In this document: positions 6,587 through 12,984 of the stretch, one piece after another | Numbering within the stretch: the first letter of the stretch is position 1 | Layout of the letters: every line of letters begins with the position of its first letter | From: DATMER01 sp036277235 | GTDB taxonomy: Bacteria; Acidobacteriota; Thermoanaerobaculia; Multivoradales; UBA5704 | NCBI GenBank assembly: GCA_036277235.1 | Contig: DASUNJ010000094.1 | Span: forward strand, 1-15,092 | Reading direction: 5' to 3' | Length of the DNA: 15,092 nucleotides | The notes under the pieces: generated by a model | The model's database searches: none | The model's input: only the letters and a program-made list of their open reading frames with translations | Told to the model about the DNA's origin: nothing | Program-made: the position numbers and the translations under genes

Positions 6587-6993
6587 TGTCCGGCTCCGGG
6601 CTTCCGGCCAAGCGCGGAAGCCAGCGCCTGCTCCCCGAAGAGCGGCTGCGGCGCAGAGCGGACTATCTCAGGTGCTACCGGACGGGACGCCGGCGCCACG
6701 GCGCGCTGGCGATTCTCTACTTTGCTCCGAACGAGCTCGGGCATCCCAGGATCGGGATCACCGCCAGCCGCAAGGTCGGCCCGGCCGTGGTGCGCCACCG
6801 CATCCGGCGCCGGATCAAAGAGGTCTACCGCCGATGGAAGGATCGAGGCATGCTCCCCGCGCTGGATCTCGTGGTGCACCTGAAGCCCGAGGCCCGGCAG
6901 TCGGACTTCCGGACGCTGCGGTCCGAGCTGTTGCGCCTCTTCTCCGGGCTGCTGCCCCGGCCGCCCCACACCCGGGAGACCCGGGCCTCATGA
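6586..6993 (+). CDS. rnpA: Ribonuclease P protein component
   Basis: A 135-aa basic protein that binds the RNase P RNA and assists 5' processing of pre-tRNAs. The signature region RIGITASRKVG (55-65) and the RNR-type motif VVRHRIRRRIKEVYRR (68-83) are present. The ATG at 6586 overlaps the rpmH stop. The N-terminus is longer than the usual F-x-x-v-f start (LPEERLRRRADYLRCYRTG begins at about 16). The stop overlaps the yidD start as ATGA. Confidence 0.95.
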   Translation: MSGSGLPAKRGSQRLLPEERLRRRADYLRCYRTGRRRHGALAILYFAPNELGHPRIGITASRKVGPAVVRHRIRRRIKEVYRRWKDRGMLPALDLVVHLKPEARQSDFRTLRSELLRLFSGLLPRPPHTRETRAS

Positions 6994-7196
6994 CCCGCGC
7001 CATCATCCGCCTGCTGGAGCTGTACAAGCGGCGCATCTCGCCGCTGCTCCCCCCGGCGTGCCGCTTCACCCCCACCTGCTCGGAGTACGTGCGGCTTGCC
7101 CTGCTCAAGCATGGCTTCGCCCGCGGAGGCGCCCTTGCCGCAGGGCGGCTTCTCCGTTGCCAGCCGTTCCATCCAGGCGGGGTCGATCTTCCATGA
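6990..7196 (+). CDS. yidD: Membrane insertion efficiency factor YidD
   Basis: A 68-aa small protein with the family hallmark ISPLLPPACRFTPTCSEY (16-33) and LRCQPFHPGG (55-64). YidD is a membrane-associated helper thought to aid YidC-dependent insertion. The start ATG at 6990 overlaps the rnpA stop as ATGA. Length is normal. Confidence 0.95.
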   Translation: MTRAIIRLLELYKRRISPLLPPACRFTPTCSEYVRLALLKHGFARGGALAAGRLLRCQPFHPGGVDLP

Positions 7197-7245
7197 TTGG
7201 ATACCTTTTCGTGACGCTGGATCTCTAGAGAGGGACTGAATTTCC

Positions 7246-8928
7246 GTGGACATGCGCCGGTTTCTGCTTTTTATCGTCCTCACCGTGGCGATCATGGCCA
7301 CCTGGACGTACTTCTTTCCGCCTCCCAAGCCGGTCCCAAGGCCGGCAGTCGTGCCGGAGGTTTCGGGCACCCCGGGGATTCCAACCGCTCCGGCTGAGTC
7401 GCCGGATACCGCGCAAGGCACTGTCCCGGCGAGCCTCCCTCCCTGGGCGGGCCAGCCGGTCCAGGCCGCGGCCGAGGACCGGGTCGTGCTCGAGGACGAG
7501 ACCACCCGCGCGGTGTTCACGAACCGTGGCGCCCAGCTCGTTTCCCTCCAATTGAAGAACCAGAAGACTCAGCAGGGCGGGGCCGTGGAGCTGGTGCGCA
7601 AGCGCGCCGAGGGTCCGTATCCCTATGGTCTCGTCGCCAAGAAGGGGCTGGGAGCGCATCCGCTCGATCAGGCCCTGTTCCAGGCCCAGCGCGGGCGCGA
7701 CGGCCGCTCCCTGGTCTTCCGCTACCACGGCCCGGCCGGAGTGGCCGAGAAGCACTTCCGCTTCGACGACCGGGGGTTCCTGGAAGCCGTGATCAACGTG
7801 CCTTCGGGCGGCGGCTGGGCGCTCGCCATGGGCCCTGGGATCGGGAATCCGACGGCGGCGGAGGCCGGCAGCAGCTACAGCCGGCGGGGGGTGGTCTACA
7901 AGCTCGGCGACGAGGTCGAGGAGCTCGATCCCAAGGGCGAGGAGGAGGCCACGGCCCTCCCCGGGCGGATCGGCTGGGTGGGATTGGAAGACACCTACTT
8001 CCTCGCCGCCCTGATTCCCCGCGCCGGCCTGGACGGCGTGCTGCTCCAGCCGATGATGGCCCAGGGGGCCGCGCCGGACGTGCGCTTCCGGCCCCTGCCG
8101 CCGAAGGACGAGATCACCGACGAGCAGGAGAGTCTCCCGCGCGAGTACCTCGTCGTCCTGGAGCCGGAGGGCGACAGCCTGTCGCTGCTCTCCTACTGGG
8201 GAGACAAGAACTACGACCGGCTGGCGACGCTGCCCTACGACCTGGAGCGCTCCGTCAAGCTCGGCATGTTCGCGTTCCTGGCCAAGCCGCTGCTCGTGGC
8301 GCTCCACTGGATCCACGACAACATGGTGGCCAACTACGGCTGGGCGATCATCCTGCTGACGATCGTGATCAAGATCGTGCTGCTGCCGCTGACGCACAAC
8401 AGCATGAAGTCGATGAAGCGGATGCAGGAGCTGAACCCAAAGGTACAGTCGATCCGCGACAAGTACAAGACCAAGCTCAAGGACAAGCAGGGCAAACCGA
8501 ACCTCGAAGTGCAGCGCAAGATGAACGACGAGGTGATGGCGGTCTACAAGCAGGCCGGGGTGAACCCGGTGGGGGGCTGCCTCCCCATGCTCCTGCAGAT
8601 GCCGATCCTGTTCGCGTTCTTCAACCTGCTGACCGCGGCGGTGGAGCTGCGCAACGCGCCCTGGATGCTGTGGATCCTGGACCTCTCGGCCAAGGACCCC
8701 TACTACGTGCTGCCGATCGTGATGGGCGCCACGCAGTGGCTCCAAGTGCGGATGGCGCCGCAGTCGGGCGATCCGATGCAGCGGCGCATGTTCGAGCTGA
8801 TGCCGATCGTCATGACCGTGATGTTCCTCGGCGTGCCCAGCGGCCTGGTGTTGTACTGGCTGACCAACAACGTCTTGACCATTCTGCAACAGGCGGTTTA
8901 CAAACGCCTCGAGAAGCGCGCGGCCTGA
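7246..8928 (+). CDS. yidC: Membrane protein insertase YidC
   Basis: A 560-aa Gram-negative-type YidC. An N-terminal transmembrane helix (about 5-22, FLLFIVLTVAIMATWTYFF) is followed by a Pro-rich stretch and a large periplasmic beta domain (about 70-330), then the conserved insertase core from about 347 (KPLLVALHWIHDN...). The core includes the hydrophilic groove, where K376 in TIVIKIVLLPLTH takes the place of the E. coli arginine, the cytoplasmic coiled region (SMKRMQELNPKVQSIRDKYK), NPVGGCLPMLLQMP (about 438-451), and the last membrane helices ending LVLYWLTNNVLTILQQ. It inserts and folds inner-membrane proteins, alone or with SecYEG, downstream of SRP. The GTG at 7246 is favoured by an upstream GAGGGA at about 10 nt; ATG 7252 is an alternative. 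The periplasmic domain implies a two-membrane envelope. Confidence 0.97.
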   Translation: MDMRRFLLFIVLTVAIMATWTYFFPPPKPVPRPAVVPEVSGTPGIPTAPAESPDTAQGTVPASLPPWAGQPVQAAAEDRVVLEDETTRAVFTNRGAQLVSLQLKNQKTQQGGAVELVRKRAEGPYPYGLVAKKGLGAHPLDQALFQAQRGRDGRSLVFRYHGPAGVAEKHFRFDDRGFLEAVINVPSGGGWALAMGPGIGNPTAAEAGSSYSRRGVVYKLGDEVEELDPKGEEEATALPGRIGWVGLEDTYFLAALIPRAGLDGVLLQPMMAQGAAPDVRFRPLPPKDEITDEQESLPREYLVVLEPEGDSLSLLSYWGDKNYDRLATLPYDLERSVKLGMFAFLAKPLLVALHWIHDNMVANYGWAIILLTIVIKIVLLPLTHNSMKSMKRMQELNPKVQSIRDKYKTKLKDKQGKPNLEVQRKMNDEVMAVYKQAGVNPVGGCLPMLLQMPILFAFFNLLTAAVELRNAPWMLWILDLSAKDPYYVLPIVMGATQWLQVRMAPQSGDPMQRRMFELMPIVMTVMFLGVPSGLVLYWLTNNVLTILQQAVYKRLEKRAA

Positions 8929-8957
8929 AGGCCGGCGAAGGGACCCAAGCGGTGGAT

Positions 8958-10148
8958 ATGAACGAGCCCAAGAGACGCTTCTTTTCCGGTGACACGCTGC
9001 AGCAGGCCCTCATGCAGGCCGCCAACCATTATCACCTCCCTCCCGAGGAGATCGCGTACCGCAGCATCGAGAAGCGGCACGGGTTTCTGAAGACCCGGCG
9101 GAAATTCCTCATCGAGGTGAACCCCGACGCGCCCGGGCGGCAGCCCGGCGCGGCGGTATCTCCATCGCCTCCGGCCCCGCCGTCGCCTCCGGTCGTCGCT
9201 CTGCCCACCCGGCCGATTCCGGCGGCGCCTCCCTCGGTCGCTTCGGATGACGAGGAGCCGTCCGGGCCTGAGCCCGGCAATGAGCTCCGCCCGGAACGGG
9301 GTACCGGTCCCGATGATCGGGGGAATCGCGCTCCACGCAATGACCGTGGTCCGGCTCGGGGTTCGGCCCCGGGTGGCAGGGATCGCGGTCCGGGAAGGCC
9401 GCCGGGTGGTCGTCCTCAGCGGGGAGGGGAACGCCGCGACGATCGCGGCAATCGTAGTGATCGCGGTGGTGACCGCGGCCCGCGGCAGGATCGAGGACGG
9501 GGACCACGAACGGAGCAGCCGCGAGCCGCCGATCGAGATAGCCGCCAGCCGCGGTTCGACGGGCACATCCGGCCGCCGCAGCCATCGGCGGACCGGCTGA
9601 CCCGGGTGGAGGCGCAGCCCTACGACATGTCTCCTGCGAACGGCCTGATCCCGCTGCCGGAGATCCCGCGCCGGCCGTCGGAGCGCTTCCCCGAGGCGAC
9701 CGGCCCCCAAGCGGAAGCGGCGGCCAAGGGCATGGAGCTGCTGCTCCGCATCGCCGGCCTGAGCCTGACGCCGCGCATTCTGCAGGGGGAGGACCGGCTG
9801 GAGGTGGACCTCTCCGGCGAGGACGTGGACTGGTGCTTCGCGGACGACGGCGAGTTCGTGGTCTCGGTGGAGCACCTGCTGCCCCGCGTGATCCGGAGCC
9901 TCTCCGGCGAGGCGCCGCTGGTGCGGGTGGACTGCGACAACTTCCAGGAGATCCGCGAGGAGCGGCTCCGCAGTCTGGCGCAGCGGATTGCGGAAGAGGT
10001 CCGGCGCAAGGGCCGGCCCTACACGCTGGAGCCGATGAACCCGGCGGACCGGCGGATCGTCCACATGACGCTGGCGGACGATCCCGGCGTGGTGAGCGAG
10101 AGCAGCGGGGACGGGTACTTCAAGCGGGTGACGATCCGGCCGGCCTAA
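8958..10148 (+). CDS. jag: Jag/KhpB RNA-binding protein (Jag-N, KH, R3H)
   Basis: A 396-aa protein with three parts. The Jag-N domain is at about 8-55 (FFSGDTLQQALMQAANHYH and EKRHGFLKTRRKFLIEV). A long Pro- then Arg/Gly/Asp-rich linker covers about 60-200, with repeated DRGNR-like units. The C-terminal KH plus R3H region covers about 250-396. In the R3H domain R365 and H369 form the RxxxH motif (RRIVH). In the KH domain the GxxG RNA-binding loop is replaced by A295-D-D-G298, so RNA contact there may be lost. KhpB proteins bind RNA and influence cell division and elongation in Gram-positive bacteria. It sits 29 nt after yidC. GTG 8952, better placed relative to GAAGGG, is an alternative start adding two residues. 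Confidence 0.9.
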   Translation: MNEPKRRFFSGDTLQQALMQAANHYHLPPEEIAYRSIEKRHGFLKTRRKFLIEVNPDAPGRQPGAAVSPSPPAPPSPPVVALPTRPIPAAPPSVASDDEEPSGPEPGNELRPERGTGPDDRGNRAPRNDRGPARGSAPGGRDRGPGRPPGGRPQRGGERRDDRGNRSDRGGDRGPRQDRGRGPRTEQPRAADRDSRQPRFDGHIRPPQPSADRLTRVEAQPYDMSPANGLIPLPEIPRRPSERFPEATGPQAEAAAKGMELLLRIAGLSLTPRILQGEDRLEVDLSGEDVDWCFADDGEFVVSVEHLLPRVIRSLSGEAPLVRVDCDNFQEIREERLRSLAQRIAEEVRRKGRPYTLEPMNPADRRIVHMTLADDPGVVSESSGDGYFKRVTIRPA

Positions 10149-10164
10149 TGTTTCACGGGAAACA
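10149..10164. promoter_or_regulatory. parS: parS-like centromere site 1
   Basis: TGTTTCACGGGAAACA matches the near-universal bacterial parS palindrome TGTTTCACGTGAAACA at 15 of 16 positions. It begins directly after the jag stop codon and lies upstream of the parA-parB genes, where chromosomal parS sites are common. ParB would load here as a CTP-dependent clamp. Confidence 0.85.
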
Positions 10165-10169
10165 TTGAG

Positions 10170-10204
10170 GGGTCACGTTCCACGTGGAACGTGGCCCTTT
10201 CTGT
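10170..10204 (+). terminator. Candidate intrinsic terminator of the rpmH-jag operon
   Basis: GGG (10170-10172) plus the second parS palindrome plus CCC (10195-10197) makes a continuous hairpin with one T-G wobble and loop ACGT, immediately followed by TTTCTGT. This fits an intrinsic terminator after jag, built on the parS site itself. The T-tract is short, so termination may be partial. Confidence 0.45.
10174..10193. promoter_or_regulatory. parS: parS-like centromere site 2 (perfect 20-bp palindrome)
   Basis: CACGTTCCACGTGGAACGTG is a perfect palindrome whose core GTTCCACGTGGAAC differs from the canonical parS by one symmetric change and, as I recall, is the form used in Myxococcus. Its centre is 27 bp from that of site 1. 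It is in the rsmG leader. Confidence 0.8.
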
Positions 10205-10209
10205 ATCAT
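10204..10209 (+). promoter_or_regulatory. Possible -10 element for rsmG-parAB
   Basis: TATCAT matches the -10 consensus at five of six positions and lies 9 nt before the rsmG ATG, so transcription would start at or next to the ATG. No good -35 is seen; the corresponding position falls inside parS site 2. No Shine-Dalgarno precedes the ATG. Confidence 0.35.
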
Positions 10210-10218
10210 CTCCCTTCC

Positions 10219-10863
10219 ATGCCCTCCGACCTTCCGCCGATCTCCAGAAAGAATCTCGCCAAAGGCCTTGCCGCTCTCTCTCCGGAGCCGCTGGACGGCC
10301 GCTCTCTCGACGCGCTCCATGCCCACTATCAGGAGCTTTCGGTCTGGAACCGGCGGCTTTCCCTGGTCGGGCCGGGTACGCTCGGCGAAGTTCTGGAACG
10401 CCACTACGGCGAATCCCTGGCTGCACTTCCTTTGGTCCCGAGCGAAGCTAAAAGCGGCCTGGATATCGGCTCTGGCGCCGGGTTTCCGGGCCTGGTTCTG
10501 GCCGCGGCCCGGCCAGAACTGGAGATGACGCTGGTCGAGGCGCGGGAGAAGAAATGGGCCTTTCTCTCCGCCGCGGCGCGCAAGGCGTCGTTGCCCTGCC
10601 GATGCCTGAATGTTAGAGTGGAGGTCCCCCTTCCCGCCGGTATTCCGGCGAGCCTGGACCTGGTCACGGCGCGGGCTTTAAAACTCGATCCCGGCGTGCT
10701 CGGCGCGCTCGCCGAGCGCCTGGGACCTGCTGGCCGAATTCTGCTCTGGCGGGGGGAGGACGACCCCGCGCTGCCGGCCACACTGGCGCCGGGAAGGACC
10801 ATAAACATTCCGAGGAGTCAGCGGCGCCGCATTCTGGAACTGAGGCGCATGGAATCTGAATGA
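10219..10863 (+). CDS. rsmG: 16S rRNA (guanine-527 N7) methyltransferase RsmG
   Basis: A 214-aa SAM-dependent methyltransferase that modifies G527 of 16S rRNA. The N-terminal helical region carries WNRRLSLVG (43-51) and RHYGESL (61-67), matching the family's WN..NLT and RH..DSL. The SAM-binding motif LDIGSGAGFPGLVLA is at 81-95, followed by LVEAREKKWAFL (105-116) and TARAL (150-154). Length is normal. The ATG at 10219 is the first in-frame start after the parS sites; there is no Shine-Dalgarno, so leaderless or weak initiation is possible. Its stop overlaps parA as ATGA. rsmG-parA-parB is a widely conserved origin-proximal order. Confidence 0.93.
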   Translation: MPSDLPPISRKNLAKGLAALSPEPLDGRSLDALHAHYQELSVWNRRLSLVGPGTLGEVLERHYGESLAALPLVPSEAKSGLDIGSGAGFPGLVLAAARPELEMTLVEAREKKWAFLSAAARKASLPCRCLNVRVEVPLPAGIPASLDLVTARALKLDPGVLGALAERLGPAGRILLWRGEDDPALPATLAPGRTINIPRSQRRRILELRRMESE

Positions 10864-11618
10864 GCACGATCCTCGCCATCGCGAACCAGAAGGGCGGCGT
10901 CGGCAAGACCACCACCGCCATCAACCTCGGCGCCGGCCTCGGCGCCCTGGAGCGCCGCGTCCTGCTCGTTGACTGCGATCCCCAGGGCAATGCCACCCGC
11001 GGTCTCGGCGCCAAGGCCGAAGCGCCGCACCTCTACCACGCGATCATCGGCGAGGCCTCCCTCGAGGAGACGATCCGCCCGTCCGGCTTCCCCAACCTCG
11101 ACCTCATCCCCACGCAGCGTGACCTGGTCGGCGTCGAGGTCGAGTTCGTAGGGGAGAAAGGCTGGGAGGGGCGGCTCAAGAAAGTGCTGGCGGAAATCTC
11201 CGAGCGCTACGACACGATCCTCCTGGATTGCCCGCCGTCCCTCGGCCATCTCACCGTGTCCGCCCTCACCGCGGCCGACGGCGTCCTGGTCCCGCTCCAG
11301 TGCGAATACTTCGCCCTGGAGGGGATCTCGGAGCTCATGTCCACCGTGAAGCGCGTCCAGGGCGGGCTCAACACCCGCCTCGCCATCTCCGGCATCCTCC
11401 TCACCATGTACGACGACCGGACGAACCTGTGCAAGGACGTCGCCGACGAGATCCGCCGTCATTTCGGAGCCAAGGTGTTCAAGACCGTAGTCCCCCGCAA
11501 CATCCGCCTGGCCGAGGCCCCGAGCCACGGCCTGCCCATCTTCCAGTACGACATCAAGTCGCGCGGCGCCGAGGCGTACCTCGCCCTCGCCCGCGAAGTC
11601 CTGCGGAGAGCGGCATGA
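10860..11618 (+). CDS. parA: Chromosome partitioning ATPase ParA/Soj
   Basis: A 252-aa Soj-type ATPase with deviant Walker A KGGVGKTT (11-18), Walker A' VDCDPQGN (37-44), and Walker B ILLDCPP (120-126). ATP-bound dimers bind the nucleoid without sequence specificity and are released by ParB, producing the gradient that moves parS-ParB complexes apart. It has no N-terminal HTH, as usual for chromosomal members. The ATG overlaps the rsmG stop, and its own stop overlaps the parB ATG, so the genes are translationally coupled. Confidence 0.97.
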   Translation: MSTILAIANQKGGVGKTTTAINLGAGLGALERRVLLVDCDPQGNATRGLGAKAEAPHLYHAIIGEASLEETIRPSGFPNLDLIPTQRDLVGVEVEFVGEKGWEGRLKKVLAEISERYDTILLDCPPSLGHLTVSALTAADGVLVPLQCEYFALEGISELMSTVKRVQGGLNTRLAISGILLTMYDDRTNLCKDVADEIRRHFGAKVFKTVVPRNIRLAEAPSHGLPIFQYDIKSRGAEAYLALAREVLRRAA

Positions 11619-12481
11619 AAAAGAGTGGTTTGGGCCGCGGCCTGGATGCCCTGCTTCAGAAGGGAGAGGAGGCTCCGGCGCCGATCCAGTCCCTTCCCAT
11701 CGGGCAGCTCAAGCCGAATCGGTTCCAGCCGCGGACGCAGTTCGACGACGCGGCGATCGAGGAGCTGGCCGCGTCCATCAAGGCGCAGGGAGTCGTGCAG
11801 CCGCTCGTGGTCAGCCCCGATGAGGACGGCACCTACACCATCGTGGCGGGCGAGCGCCGCTGGCGCGCCTCCCGCCGCGCCGGGCTGGAGACCGTGCCCG
11901 TGGTGGTGCGCCAGGTCACGGACGACCGCGAGATGCTGGAGCTGGCGCTGGTCGAGAACCTCCAGCGCAGCGACCTGAACGCGCTGGAAGAGGCCGAGGC
12001 CTACCTCTCCCTGCAGGAGAAGTTCGGGCTCTCCCAGGAGGACATCGCCACCCGGGTGGGCAAGGCGCGGACCACGGTCACCAACGCGCTCCGGCTCCTC
12101 CGCTTGCCGGACGAGGTCCAGGAGCTGCTGCGCGAAGGCCGGCTCACCGCCGGACAGGCCCGACCCCTGCTGGGGCTGCCGAGCCGGGAGGCCCAGTTGT
12201 CCCTGGCGGACCGCGCCGTGCGCGAGGGGCTCTCGGCGCGGGACCTGGAGCGCCTGTCCTCCGAGTCCATCCGCGAGCCCGCCCGCGAGAAGCCGAAGAA
12301 GAAGCCGAGGCCGGTCGAAGTTCATACCGCTGCCGCGGAGGAGAAGCTCACCCGCCGCCTTCAGACCAAGGTGGAGATCCGAAGGCGCGGCAAGGGTGGG
12401 ATCCTGCACATCCACTTTCACAGCGAGGAGGAGCTGATGAGGCTCTACGAGGTGCTGGTCGAGCGGGGGGACGTCCAATGA
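11615..12481 (+). CDS. parB: Chromosome partitioning protein ParB/Spo0J
   Basis: A 288-aa ParB. The N-terminal MKKSGLGRGLDALL holds the ParA-stimulating arm. The CTPase domain shows the boxes GERRWRA (79-85) and ENLQR (114-118, followed by SDLNALEEA). The parS-reading HTH is at about 139-162 (LSQEDIATRVGKARTTVTNALRLLRLP). A Lys/Pro-rich linker (KPKKKPRP, about 227-234) precedes the C-terminal dimerisation domain. The length is typical. The start at 11615 overlaps the parA stop as ATGA; upstream of it the frame is a shadow of parA. The two parS-like sites upstream of rsmG are its likely loading sites. Confidence 0.97.
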   Translation: MKKSGLGRGLDALLQKGEEAPAPIQSLPIGQLKPNRFQPRTQFDDAAIEELAASIKAQGVVQPLVVSPDEDGTYTIVAGERRWRASRRAGLETVPVVVRQVTDDREMLELALVENLQRSDLNALEEAEAYLSLQEKFGLSQEDIATRVGKARTTVTNALRLLRLPDEVQELLREGRLTAGQARPLLGLPSREAQLSLADRAVREGLSARDLERLSSESIREPAREKPKKKPRPVEVHTAAAEEKLTRRLQTKVEIRRRGKGGILHIHFHSEEELMRLYEVLVERGDVQ

Positions 12482-12885
12482 AATTCAAGTCCGACGGCGG
12501 CGGCAAGCAGAATGACCTCAACGGCTTCCTCGATACCGGCAGCCACGTGGAGGGAGAGCTCCGTTTCGAGACCTCCTTCCGTGTGGACGGCAAGTTCACG
12601 GGCACGGTCAATACCGCGGGCGACCTGATCGTGGGTGAGGGCGGCGAGGTGGAGGGGGATCTGCGAGTGGGCCAGATTTTCATCTCCGGCACGGTCAGGG
12701 GCACGATCCGTGCCGCGAAGAAGATCCAGATTTCCTCACGCGGCAAAGTATTTGCCGAGATCGACACGCCCGCGCTGGTGGTCGAGGATGGCGCCTTTTT
12801 CCAGGGCCGCTGCACCATGGCCCGCGAGGAGCGCGAGGCCAAGGCCGCGGGACCCAAGCTGGTGGCCCAGAAGGCGGCGGGCTGA
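12478..12885 (+). CDS. Bactofilin cytoskeletal protein
   Basis: A 135-aa bactofilin (DUF583/PF04519 type). After a flexible N-terminus, residues about 15-110 show the repeating short beta-helix pattern rich in G and V: GSHVEGELRF, FRVDGKFTGTV, LIVGEGGEVEGDLRV, IFISGTVRGTI, IQISSRGKVFAEI. The C-terminus is charged and Ala/Lys-rich. Bactofilins polymerise without nucleotides into membrane-associated filaments. The ATG overlaps the parB stop as ATGA, so it is expressed with ParABS; in Myxococcus xanthus bactofilins are encoded near and interact with ParABS, which supports a role in positioning the segregation machinery here. Confidence 0.9.
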   Translation: MKFKSDGGGKQNDLNGFLDTGSHVEGELRFETSFRVDGKFTGTVNTAGDLIVGEGGEVEGDLRVGQIFISGTVRGTIRAAKKIQISSRGKVFAEIDTPALVVEDGAFFQGRCTMAREEREAKAAGPKLVAQKAAG

Positions 12886-12888
12886 AGC

Positions 12889-12983
12889 AAAGGACCAAAA
12901 GGACTTAAAAGACGTAAAGGACCTAAAGGACGCCCGGGACTCTTGTCCGCGTCCTTTAGGTCCTTTACGTCCTTTGGTCCTTT
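12889..12983. repeat. Inverted array of 9-nt AAAGGAC units, likely bidirectional terminator
   Basis: The left arm holds five 9-nt units: AAAGGACCA, AAAGGACTT, AAAAGACGT, AAAGGACCT, AAAGGACGC (12889-12933). The right arm holds four reverse-complement units (12949-12983). The stretches 12911-12933 and 12949-12971 are perfectly complementary over 23 bp, and the loop can itself form GGAC-TCTT-GTCC. It starts 3 nt after the bactofilin stop and ends 1 nt before the stop of the convergent membrane gene, so it probably stops transcription from both sides. Confidence 0.75.
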
Positions 12984-12984
12984 C

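Noticed and set aside
7222..7231. TCTCTAGAGA palindrome before yidC
   Set aside because: A 10-bp palindrome overlapping the purine-rich ribosome binding site; too short to call an operator.
7225..8889. 554-aa minus-strand open frame antisense to yidC
   Set aside because: Its low-complexity His/Arg/Gln-rich translation is typical of a GC-rich shadow; yidC on the other strand is unambiguous.
9247..9600. 117-aa plus-strand frame within jag
   Set aside because: Alternative frame of the repetitive Arg/Gly/Asp linker; the jag frame is supported by domains on both sides.
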